From positions 124,001-188,000 of the forward strand of contig NZ_QAYX01000022.1 of the NCBI RefSeq assembly GCF_003054705.1: a stretch of DNA of 64,000 nucleotides. Direction: 5' to 3'. The translations under genes were made by a program, and so were the position numbers. Positions 45,158 through 55,580 of this stretch are shown here, one piece after another; within the stretch, counting starts at the first letter, position 1, and each line of letters begins with the position of its first letter. Under the pieces are notes generated by a model. The model was not told where the DNA came from and ran no database searches. It saw only the letters and a list, made by a program, of their open reading frames with translations. The DNA is from Opitutus sp. ER46 (GTDB taxonomy: Bacteria > Verrucomicrobiota > Verrucomicrobiia > Opitutales > Opitutaceae).

Positions 45158-46606
45158 ATGTCACGGCCCACTCCGCTGAACATTGCCCTGCTCGGTCCCA
45201 CGGGCGCCGGAAAGGGCACGCATGCCGCCAGCCTCTCGGCTCGCTTTCACCTCAATCACGTCGCCACCGGCGACCTGTTTCGCGACAACCTCGAATCCGG
45301 CACCCCTCTTGGCCGCCTGGCGAAGAAGTACATGGACGTCGAGGAACTCGTACCGGATGAAGTCGTGGACGCGATGGTCGAGGAATGGTGCCAACGCGTG
45401 CCGAAGGAAAGGGGCCTGCTCTTTGACGGTTTCCCCCGGACGAACGCGCAGGCGCGCTACTTCGAGGCGATGCTGCAACGGCTGGGACGCACACTCGACG
45501 CCGTCATTTACCTCGACGTTCCCGACCCTGAGGTGTTGCGACGCCTGGAGGGCCGCCGAATCTGCCATCGTTGTCAGCAACCGTACCACCTGACGGCCAA
45601 TCCCCCACGGCTGGCGGGACGCTGCGACGAATGCGGTGCCGAGCTCTACCACCGAGCCGACGACACGGCCGAGCGTGTGACCGCGCGGCTCCGGGTGTTC
45701 CATCGCGCAACCGACCCGGTGCTCGACCACTTTACCGCGGCTGGCCGGCTCATCATCGTCTCCGGCGAGGGCTCACTCAACGCAGTCGAGGACCGGCTGA
45801 TCCGCGCGTGTGAAGGCCTGCGCAATCGTGCCTACGGTTTTGCCACGGCCCGCGACCGCGCGGAAATCGCGCGTCCGCCCCTCACCTCGCCCATGGCGGC
45901 CCACGTTGCGCGCGCCACCCGTGATCTCGTGCTGCTGGGCGGTCCCGGCTCCGGCAAGGGCACGCAGGCGGTGCGGCTCAGCACGAAGCTGGCCCTGCCC
46001 CACATCGCCACGGGCGACCTCTTCCGTGAGAATCTCCGGCAGGCGACGGAGCTGGGGCGACTGGCCAAAACGTATATGGACCGTGGGGATCTCGTCCCTG
46101 ATGACGTCACTGAGGCGATGGTCGCCGAGCGCCTGGGGCGGCCCGACGCGCGCGAAGGGTTTATCCTCGACGGTTTTCCCCGGACGCGCCCACAGGCGCA
46201 GGCCTTGACGGAGATGCTGACGCGGCTCAAACGCCGGCTCACCGCGGTGGTGTTGATCAATGTTTCGGACCAGACGCTCGTCGACCGGATTTCAGGCCGG
46301 CTGATCTGCCGCAGCTGCCAGGCGCCCTATCACGCCACGTTCAAGCCGCCACATCAGGCCGGAGTGTGCGACGCGTGCGGCGGCGAGCTGTACCAGCGTT
46401 CCGATGACAATCCGGCGACCGTAGGTGCCCGCCTGGTCACGTACCATCACCAGACCGAGCCGCTCATCGCATACTATCGTGGGCTTGGGTTGCTCCGTGA
46501 AATCGATGGCGAGCAACCGGTCGATGAGATTACCCGGCAGCTGCTCGTGGCGCTGAGAGATCTCTCCCCGCGCGGAGCGTTCGCCATCGCTGGTGCGGTG
46601 CCTTGA
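45158..46606 (+). CDS. adk: Tandem adenylate kinase (two Adk domains in one chain)
   Basis: The 482-residue protein contains two complete adenylate kinase units. The first (about 8-220) has P-loop LLGPTGAGKGT, ATGDLFRDN, DGFPRTNAQA and a zinc lid with CHRCQQPYH and CDECG, then RADDTAERVTARLRVF. The second (about 256-465) has P-loop LLGGPGSGKGT, ATGDLFREN, DGFPRTRPQA, a zinc lid with CRSCQAPYH and CDACG, then RSDDNPATVGARLVTYHHQTEP. A ~35-residue linker joins them. Each half would catalyse ATP + AMP = 2 ADP. The first half has Thr in place of the second Gly of the P-loop (GPTGAGKGT). The upstream context is a small membrane protein, not secY as usual for adk. Confidence 0.93.
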   Translation: MSRPTPLNIALLGPTGAGKGTHAASLSARFHLNHVATGDLFRDNLESGTPLGRLAKKYMDVEELVPDEVVDAMVEEWCQRVPKERGLLFDGFPRTNAQARYFEAMLQRLGRTLDAVIYLDVPDPEVLRRLEGRRICHRCQQPYHLTANPPRLAGRCDECGAELYHRADDTAERVTARLRVFHRATDPVLDHFTAAGRLIIVSGEGSLNAVEDRLIRACEGLRNRAYGFATARDRAEIARPPLTSPMAAHVARATRDLVLLGGPGSGKGTQAVRLSTKLALPHIATGDLFRENLRQATELGRLAKTYMDRGDLVPDDVTEAMVAERLGRPDAREGFILDGFPRTRPQAQALTEMLTRLKRRLTAVVLINVSDQTLVDRISGRLICRSCQAPYHATFKPPHQAGVCDACGGELYQRSDDNPATVGARLVTYHHQTEPLIAYYRGLGLLREIDGEQPVDEITRQLLVALRDLSPRGAFAIAGAVP

Positions 46607-46798
46607 TGGGCAAACCCGCGCGCGGCCGGTTCATCGGACTGCGCGCGCCAGCAGCGACCGGCCCCCTCCGGGGTTGGACACTGCACCTTCCGGCACCCGT
46701 CGTCACCGCTGCCGGCGTGACTGCATTCTTCGCTTTCTCCCGACGGTAAGGGCGGATACACGTGCTGCGGTCTGCCTGCGGGCCCACACTCGCCGGCG

Positions 46799-49021
46799 AT
46801 GCCCTCTCCTCCAGCCATGCCCGAAGCGAAGCCTCAATATCCGTTGATCAATGAAGTGTGGGGCGGATTTGCCGCCACGCTTGTCGCCCTGCCGGCGGCG
46901 ATCGGCTACGGCGTGGCGGTGTATGGTGGGCTCGGGGCGGAGTACGTCGGCTACGGAGTTCGTGCCGGCCTGATTGGCGCCATCGTGCTGGGGTTCGTGA
47001 CGGCCGCGATCGGTGGCGCTCCACGGCTCATCTCTGCGCCGAGCGCACCTGCGGCGGCGATCCTCGCTTCGGTCGCGGCCACGCTATCGGCCGCGCAATC
47101 CAGCCAGGTGCCGGAGCGGGTCCTGATGCTGCTCGGGATCATGGTCCTGATCGCCGGTGCCTTGCAGGCATTGTACGGCGCGCTGGGCGGCGGCAGGCTG
47201 ATCAAATTCATCCCCTATCCGGTAGTCGCCGGTTACCTGAGCGCGGTCGCGGTCATGATCCTGCTGCAGCAGCTCCCGAGGTTTCTCGGCGTGGGGGCCA
47301 AATCGTCGGGGTGGCAGGTGCTCTTCTCTCCGGCGGCCTGGCAGTGGTCCGCCATCACGGTGGGCACGACGACCATCCTTGGAATGGTATTCCTGCCCCG
47401 GGTCATTCGCCGGATTCCCGCGGCGATACTCGGACTCGCGTGTGGCGTCGCCACGTACTTCGTCCTCGCGCTTGGCCATGCCGCCTTGCTCCGGACGGTC
47501 GGCAATCCGCTCGTGCTGGGTGACGTGGCGCCCGGTGACATCGTGGGCGCACAGGGAGCGGAGGCCATGTTGCGCGCCTTGCGGCAGGTCGGATGGGACG
47601 ACATTGCCTCCCTCCTCGCCCCCGCGGTGGCGCTCTCGATCCTGCTGTCGGTGGATTCGCTGAAGACCTGCGTGATCGTCGATGCGCTCACCTTCGGCCG
47701 GCACGGCTCCAATCGCACGCTCCTGGGCCAGGGTGCGGGGAACTGCATGGCTGCGCTGCTCGGCGGGATGCCGGGCTCGGGCACGATGGGCGCCACGCTG
47801 GTCAACATTGAAAGCGGCGGCCGCACGCGCGCCTCGGGTGCGCTGGAGGGGGCGTTTGTCCTGCTCGCCGTGCTCGTGTTCGGCCGCTGGATCGCATGGG
47901 TGCCGCTGGCGAGCCTCGCCGGGATCCTGATCGTGGTCGCCTGCCGGATGGTTGACGTGCAGAGCCTGCGACTCGTGCGCCAGCGTTCCACCGTGCTTGA
48001 TTTCCTGGTAGTCGCGACGGTGATCGCCGTGGCCGTGACCACGAACCTGATGGCTGCAGCCGGCGCCGGCGTGGCGCTCGCCATGCTGCTTTTCATCCGC
48101 GATCAGATTCGCGGGAGCGTGCTGCGGCGGAAGACGCATGGCGGGCAGACCTCCTCGAAGCAGCATCGACTGCCAACCGAACAGGCGATCCTCGATCGGT
48201 TCGGCACCGAGACCACGATCTGCGAACTGCAGGGCAGCCTGTTTTTCGGCACAACGGATCAGTTGTATCGCGAGCTCGAGACCGACCTGAAGACGAGTCG
48301 CTTCCTGATCCTCGACCTGCGGCGGGTGCAGTCGCTCGACTACACGGCGCGACATCTGTTTGCGCAGTTCGACGCGCTCCTGCGCCAGCATGGCGGGAGT
48401 CTCCTCTTCAGTCGCGTGCCGGCCCGGCCCGAGTTGCGCGATTACCTGAGCACCACCCCCTCCGCGGAAGACGGGCCGGGGCCGCGCACGTTTGCCACGC
48501 TCGACGACGCTTTGCAGTGGGCCGAGGACCGCATCCTGGCGGAGCATCTTCCCGAGCGGATAGACACCGCGGCACCGCTCGCGCTACGCGAGTTTGAACT
48601 GTTTCGCGGGGTGACGGACATCGCCGCGCTGTCTGCGTTGGCGGCGAGCGTCACCGAGCGCCACCTGGGCGCCGGCGAAGTGGTGTTCCAGGCCGGTGAT
48701 TCGTCGGACGCCTTGTACCTGGTCCGGCGTGGCATCGTGCGCGTGATGTTGCCACTCAAGGGCAGTGGCTATCACACCCTCGCGACTTTCGGGCGCGGCA
48801 CGTTCTTCGGTGAGATGGCCTTCCTGGTCCATGGCACCCGGTCGGCCAACGCCGTGGCCACCACCGAGGCCGACGTCTACCTGGTCACCCGCGCGCGCTT
48901 CGACGCGGTCGTGCGGGCTCACCCGACCGTGGGCGAGCAGGTATTCGAGCAACTCGCCTACACGCTCGCCGTGCGGCTGCGGCACGCCGACTCCGAGCTT
49001 CGTGCATTTTACGAGACGTGA
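46799..49021 (+). CDS. SulP-family anion transporter with STAS and cyclic-nucleotide-binding domains
   Basis: A 740-residue inner-membrane protein. The SulP transporter core (about 15-440) begins INEVWGGFAATLVALPAAIGYGVAV and includes SAPSAPAAAILASVAATL and GGMPGSGTMGATLVNIESGGRTRASG. A STAS domain (about 455-560) has LQGSLFFGTTDQLYRELE and FLILDLRRVQSLDYTA. The C-terminal cNMP-binding domain (about 600-735) shows FRGVTDIAALSALAA, AGEVVFQAGDSSDALYLVRRG and FGEMAFLVHGTRSANAVATTE. It is likely a sulfate, bicarbonate or related anion transporter controlled by a cyclic nucleotide; both anion and ligand are inferred. An ATG at 46817 is an alternative start. Confidence 0.92.
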   Translation: MPSPPAMPEAKPQYPLINEVWGGFAATLVALPAAIGYGVAVYGGLGAEYVGYGVRAGLIGAIVLGFVTAAIGGAPRLISAPSAPAAAILASVAATLSAAQSSQVPERVLMLLGIMVLIAGALQALYGALGGGRLIKFIPYPVVAGYLSAVAVMILLQQLPRFLGVGAKSSGWQVLFSPAAWQWSAITVGTTTILGMVFLPRVIRRIPAAILGLACGVATYFVLALGHAALLRTVGNPLVLGDVAPGDIVGAQGAEAMLRALRQVGWDDIASLLAPAVALSILLSVDSLKTCVIVDALTFGRHGSNRTLLGQGAGNCMAALLGGMPGSGTMGATLVNIESGGRTRASGALEGAFVLLAVLVFGRWIAWVPLASLAGILIVVACRMVDVQSLRLVRQRSTVLDFLVVATVIAVAVTTNLMAAAGAGVALAMLLFIRDQIRGSVLRRKTHGGQTSSKQHRLPTEQAILDRFGTETTICELQGSLFFGTTDQLYRELETDLKTSRFLILDLRRVQSLDYTARHLFAQFDALLRQHGGSLLFSRVPARPELRDYLSTTPSAEDGPGPRTFATLDDALQWAEDRILAEHLPERIDTAAPLALREFELFRGVTDIAALSALAASVTERHLGAGEVVFQAGDSSDALYLVRRGIVRVMLPLKGSGYHTLATFGRGTFFGEMAFLVHGTRSANAVATTEADVYLVTRARFDAVVRAHPTVGEQVFEQLAYTLAVRLRHADSELRAFYET

Positions 49022-49181
49022 GGGATCGGCCGACCGCAATGCGCACGATTTCCCCCGTCAAAAAACAGTGAGATGTATATACTCGGAACAAAAGCCGTCG
49101 CTTGAGTTTCGTGTTCCGCCCTCAAGAGAATCGTTGAAGTCCTCGATAGTGTCCCGTGTAAGCTCGAATGTCCTTTCCAAT

Positions 49182-52022
49182 ATGATGCTCAAACAGCCCC
49201 TACCACTCGTGTTCCGGAAAACGACCGCGCTGGCCGCGTTTTGCGCCACCGCGCTCCTTTCCGTCGCGGCGCCTTCGGCGCAAAGCGTGAGCGCGCCGCT
49301 CACGATTACGACTTTTGCCGGCGCCGCCGGCCAACCTGAGTCAACCAGCGGGGTCGGCACTGCGGCCCGGTTCTACCATCCCGCGGCGTTGGCGTTGGAC
49401 TCGGCGGGCAATCTCTACGTTGCCGACGCCTCCAATAACATCGTCCGCAAGATCACGCCCGGCGGCGCGGTGACCGTATTCGCCAGCACGCCCGTTGATC
49501 CGCTCAACAATCTTCCCATCAACATCGGCTCCGCTGACGGCACCGGCACGGCCGCCCGGTTCTACATGGGCAGCCCGGAGATCTCCGGCCGTCCGATCAC
49601 GCTCGGGATCGACAGCGCCGGTTCTCTTTATCTCGCCGACACCCTCAACAGCACGCTCCGCAAGATCACAGCCGGAGCCGTGGTGACCACACCCGCGGGC
49701 AGCGCGGGCAACATGGGCACCGATGATGGTACCGGCGCCGCCGCCCGGTTCTACGTGCCGACTGGCGCCGCCGCGGACGCCTCGGGCAATGTTTACGTGG
49801 CCGACAGCGCCAAGAACACGATTCGAAAGGTCACTCCCGCGGGCGTGGTCACCACCTTTGCCGGCTCTGCCTCCAGTTTCGGCAAGGTCGACGGCACCGG
49901 CACCGACGCACGTTTCAACGGCCCCCGAGGCATTGCCATCGATTCTGCGGGCAACCTCTACGTCACCGACACCGGCAACCACACGATCCGCAAGATCACC
50001 GCAGCTGGTGTGGTCACGACGATCGCCGGCTCCGGTGGCGTGAGCGGCACCGCCGACGGTGTCGGCACTGCGGCCCGCTTCAATGCCCCGACGGGGATTG
50101 CGGTCGACGGTTCGGGCAACCTCTACGTCGCAGACAAGAACAATCACGCGATTCGCAAGATCACCTCCGATGGCACCGTGAGCACGATCGCCGGGACGAA
50201 GGGAACCTCCGGTACAACTGACGGCACCGGCACCAACGCGCTCTTCCTGGAGCCTTCCGGTATCGCCGTCGATGCGGCCGGCTCGGTGGTCTACATCGCT
50301 GACACCGGCAATCACACGATCCGCAAGGGCGTCGTCGACAGCTCCGCGGGTTCGCTTGAAGTCACTGCGGTTCCGCCGGCCCTCGTGCAGGTGCGTTCCG
50401 GCACCAATGTCACGCTGAAGATTACTGCCACTGGTTCACCCTCGCCAACGTACCAGTGGTATCGTGATACGACCGCGATCGCCGGCGCTACCAATGCCTC
50501 TTACACGATCGGCTCCGCGACTCAGGCCGACATGGCCAACTATTCCGTCACGGTCACGAGCAATCTCGTCACGTACACCTCCTCGCCCACCAACGTGCAG
50601 GTCTTCGAGTCGCACGTGACGGTCCCGGGCATCACGCTCGTCAGCGTTCCGATTGGCCGCACCGTTGCCGCCGGCCAGGGCGTCACGTTCGCCGTCGAAG
50701 CTGCGTCCGCCTCGCCGATGACGTATCAGTGGACCCTCAATGGCACGCCGATCGTCGGTGCCACTGGCGCCTCCTACACCGTCAGCTCCGCCACGCTGGA
50801 CAGCGCCGGGGCCTACGCCGTCATCATTTCCAACGGGACTGAATCCGTAACGACCACGAGTGTGACGCTCACGGTCACCGGCGTGACGGCTGTCGCCCCG
50901 CAAATCACCGCCCAGCCCGAATCCGTTTCGGTGGCCACCGGCGGGACGGCGACCTTCCGGGTCACCGCCACCGGCACGCCCACTCCGGTCTACCGCTGGA
51001 GCAAGGACGGCGTCGCCCTCAGCGACAGCGCCACCGTGTCTGGCTCCGCCACCGCCACGCTGACGATCAGCCAGGCGGCGGCCGCCGATGCCGGCGCCTA
51101 TCGGGTGGCGGTTTCGAACTCCGCCGGCTCCATGACCAGCAATGCGGCCACACTGACGGTCACCACCGCGACGATCCCGCCCGCCCGCATCGTCAATATG
51201 TCGGTTCTCACGTCCATCGCCGCCGGCGAGGACTTCTATTTCGGCTACTATGTCGGCGGGAAGAACACCTCCGGCAACTCGCCGATCCTCATGCGCGCGC
51301 TCGGACCGACCCTCAGTGATCCGCGTCTCGGCGTTTCGAATCCGCTGCCCGATCCCTACGCCGAGGCCTATGACGGCGGAGACAAGGTGGCGCAGAACGA
51401 CAACTGGGGCGGTTCCTCCACGATCGTCGACGTCGGCGCCAGCGTCTGGGCCTTCCCGCTGATCGCGACCAACTCCAAGGACGCTGCCATCTATCAGCCA
51501 GTCGTCTCTCCCGCGACGGGGCACTCACTTCGGGTCTCGGGTGCGGCGGGCAACACGGGCATGGTCTTGGCCGAACTCTACGAGACGACGCCCGACAGCA
51601 GCTACGTCGCCGGCAAGACCAAGCTGGTGAACGTTTCCGTGCGCAAGAGCATCGGCGGTCAGACGACCCTTGGCTTTACGATCGGCGGACCAGCCAGCAA
51701 GACCGTGAAAGTGCTGATCCGCGCGGTCGGCCCCCGGTTGGCTGAGCCGCCATTCAGCCTCCAGGGCACCATCGTCGATCCGATGTTGATCGTGTACCGG
51801 ACGAGTGATCAGGCCGAGATCGCCCGGAACGACAACTGGACCGCCAGCGCGGAGATGACCGCGGCCCTCACCGCCACGTATGCCTTTGGCCTGGACACCG
51901 GCTCCAAGGACGCGGCGATCATCCTGACGCTGCCTCCCGGCGGTTACACCGCCACCGTGTCCCCGGTCTCGGGCACCGCGACCGGCCTCGGGCTCATTGA
52001 GCTTTACGAGATCGAGCCGTAA
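49182..52022 (+). CDS. NHL-repeat and Ig-like domain surface protein
   Basis: A 946-residue exported protein from the ATG at 49182 (MMLKQPLPLVFRKTTALAAF), with a signal peptide to about residue 31. Residues about 35-385 form NHL propeller repeats, each with a NLYVADxxNHxIRKIT-type strand (SGNLYVADKNNHAIRKIT). Three Ig-like domains follow (about 396-480, 486-566, 573-663), the last two with YQW and YRWSKDGV motifs. The C-terminus (670-946) is a duplicated module ending MVLAELYE and GLIELYE. No sortase motif or PEP-CTERM tail is present. Such proteins are common on the surface of Opitutaceae and may bind carbohydrate or other cells, which is inference. The frame is open upstream to 48765 inside the transporter gene. 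Confidence 0.85.
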   Translation: MMLKQPLPLVFRKTTALAAFCATALLSVAAPSAQSVSAPLTITTFAGAAGQPESTSGVGTAARFYHPAALALDSAGNLYVADASNNIVRKITPGGAVTVFASTPVDPLNNLPINIGSADGTGTAARFYMGSPEISGRPITLGIDSAGSLYLADTLNSTLRKITAGAVVTTPAGSAGNMGTDDGTGAAARFYVPTGAAADASGNVYVADSAKNTIRKVTPAGVVTTFAGSASSFGKVDGTGTDARFNGPRGIAIDSAGNLYVTDTGNHTIRKITAAGVVTTIAGSGGVSGTADGVGTAARFNAPTGIAVDGSGNLYVADKNNHAIRKITSDGTVSTIAGTKGTSGTTDGTGTNALFLEPSGIAVDAAGSVVYIADTGNHTIRKGVVDSSAGSLEVTAVPPALVQVRSGTNVTLKITATGSPSPTYQWYRDTTAIAGATNASYTIGSATQADMANYSVTVTSNLVTYTSSPTNVQVFESHVTVPGITLVSVPIGRTVAAGQGVTFAVEAASASPMTYQWTLNGTPIVGATGASYTVSSATLDSAGAYAVIISNGTESVTTTSVTLTVTGVTAVAPQITAQPESVSVATGGTATFRVTATGTPTPVYRWSKDGVALSDSATVSGSATATLTISQAAAADAGAYRVAVSNSAGSMTSNAATLTVTTATIPPARIVNMSVLTSIAAGEDFYFGYYVGGKNTSGNSPILMRALGPTLSDPRLGVSNPLPDPYAEAYDGGDKVAQNDNWGGSSTIVDVGASVWAFPLIATNSKDAAIYQPVVSPATGHSLRVSGAAGNTGMVLAELYETTPDSSYVAGKTKLVNVSVRKSIGGQTTLGFTIGGPASKTVKVLIRAVGPRLAEPPFSLQGTIVDPMLIVYRTSDQAEIARNDNWTASAEMTAALTATYAFGLDTGSKDAAIILTLPPGGYTATVSPVSGTATGLGLIELYEIEP

Positions 52023-52046
52023 TCGGGTCTGCCACTTCTGAATACC

Positions 52047-52083
52047 AAGGGCGCGCTCGGGTTCGAGCGCGCCCTTGTTGTGT
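52047..52083 (+). terminator. Terminator between convergent surface-protein and acs genes
   Basis: A perfect 13-bp stem (52047-52059 with 52064-52076) has a GGTT loop and is followed by GTTGTGT. It lies 24 bases after the stop of the NHL/Ig gene and before the 3' end of acs on the other strand. It may work in both directions. Confidence 0.85.
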
Positions 52084-52139
52084 CCGGGTTCTTTCGCAGG
52101 CTGCGGGTCCGGGCCGAGGCCGCGTTGCCCGGAGTTCGC

Positions 52140-54167
<2,028 letters not shown>

Positions 54168-54199
54168 GCGGCGGGACGTGTTTCTGCCCTCATACTGTC

Positions 54200-55429
54200 A
54201 TGGAAAAGAAAAGTGAGTCCGCCCCGTCGGCCCCAGCTGCCGCATTGCCTATTGGCAACGCGCCCGTCGCCCCCGCGGACAACGCCAACTCCGCTCCCGC
54301 CGCTCCGGTCGATAACACGATCCGCGTCGAGGGCGTTCTCGAGATCGACACCCAGCGCGGCGGCAACGGCCAGCTGATTGATGTCGTCAAGGGCGGCAAG
54401 CGCCGCCCCACCGATCCCTTTGTCCCGAAGGAGCTCATTCGTCGTTTCAAGCTGAAGACCGGCATGCGCGTCGGCGGCACGGCGTTTCCGCCCGACGGCC
54501 GCTTCCCGAACCCGAAGATGAAGTTCATCGAATCGGTCGACGGGAAATCCATCGAGGAGCGCCGCGCGAAGCCGGAGTTCACGACGCTCACGACCATCTC
54601 GCCAAATCAGCATCTGAAGATGGAGATGAAGGATGGCCGCATGACCACGCGCGCCGTCGACCTTTTCTGCCCCATCGGCAAGGGCACCCGTGGCCTCATC
54701 GTCGCTCCGCCCCGCACCGGCAAGACCACGCTCCTGCGCGACATGGCGCTCGGCGTCCTCGAGAACAACCCCGAGTGCCAGGTCATGATCCTCCTCGTCG
54801 ACGAGCGTCCCGAGGAAGTCACCGATTTCAAACGCAGCGTCCCCGGCGCGGAGATCTGGGCCTCGTCCAACGACGAGCAGATCGAGAACCACATCCGCAT
54901 TGCCGACCTCTGCATCGAGCGCGCCAAGCGCCTCGTCGAGACCGGCGGCGACGTCGTCCTCTTCGTCGACTCGATCACGCGCCTTTCCCGCGCCCACAAC
55001 ACCGCTCGCAACTCGGGCCGTACCGGCTCCGGCGGCCTCGACGTCCGCGCCCTTGAGAAGCCGCGGCAGATGTTCGCCACCGCCCGCAAGACCGAGGAAG
55101 GCGGTTCCCTCACCATCATCGCCTCCGTGCTCGTCGAGACCGGCAGCCGCATGGATGACGTGATTTTCCAGGAGTTCAAAGGCACCGGCAACATGGAGCT
55201 CGTCCTCGACCGCAAGTGCGCCGAGATGCGCCTGTGGCCCGCGATCAACATCGCTTCCAGCGGCACTCGCAAGGAGGAGCTTCTCATCGACGCGAAGTCG
55301 CTTGAGGGGATCCACTTCTTCCGCCGCGCCCTCGTGCAGCAGAAGATCGAGGAGGCCTGCGAGACCATGATCGCCCGCCTGTCGAAAACCAAAACGAATG
55401 CCGAGTTCCTAAAACTCATTGCCCGTTAG
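54200..55429 (+). CDS. rho: Transcription termination factor Rho
   Basis: Rho is the hexameric RNA helicase that ends transcription. The 409-residue protein has an Ala/Pro-rich N-terminus (1-38) in place of the usual helical Rho_N region. An OB-type RNA-binding part (about 41-110) precedes the ATPase. Walker A is APPRTGKTTLL (169-179), where E. coli has APPKAGKT. Then come LLVDERPEEVTDF, Walker B DVVLFVDSITRLSRA, EGGSLTIIASVLVETGSRMDD and GTRKEELL, ending TKTNAEFLKLIAR. It is divergent from acs and ends in an intrinsic terminator. Confidence 0.96.
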   Translation: MEKKSESAPSAPAAALPIGNAPVAPADNANSAPAAPVDNTIRVEGVLEIDTQRGGNGQLIDVVKGGKRRPTDPFVPKELIRRFKLKTGMRVGGTAFPPDGRFPNPKMKFIESVDGKSIEERRAKPEFTTLTTISPNQHLKMEMKDGRMTTRAVDLFCPIGKGTRGLIVAPPRTGKTTLLRDMALGVLENNPECQVMILLVDERPEEVTDFKRSVPGAEIWASSNDEQIENHIRIADLCIERAKRLVETGGDVVLFVDSITRLSRAHNTARNSGRTGSGGLDVRALEKPRQMFATARKTEEGGSLTIIASVLVETGSRMDDVIFQEFKGTGNMELVLDRKCAEMRLWPAINIASSGTRKEELLIDAKSLEGIHFFRRALVQQKIEEACETMIARLSKTKTNAEFLKLIAR

Positions 55430-55439
55430 TCGCCCTCCG

Positions 55440-55466
55440 GCCGGTCCCCTCGGGGCCGGCTTTTTT
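55440..55466 (+). terminator. Intrinsic terminator after rho
   Basis: A GC stem (55440-55449 with 55452-55460, one bulged T, loop TC) is followed by TTTTTT at 55461-55466. It starts 11 bases after the rho stop codon. Confidence 0.9.
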
Positions 55467-55580
55467 ACAGCCGTACTTTCCCGCCGAGCTTTCCTCTTGC
55501 TCCCCTCTCAAAACTCTTGAGAGTCACCCCTTTCTCAGCGCCCGCCGCACGTCCGCAGTTCAGATACCAGCAAACCAAGC

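Noticed and set aside
47084-48547. 487-residue minus-strand frame inside the SulP gene
   Set aside because: It is antisense to an intact SulP-STAS protein and is His/Arg/Gln-rich without motifs.
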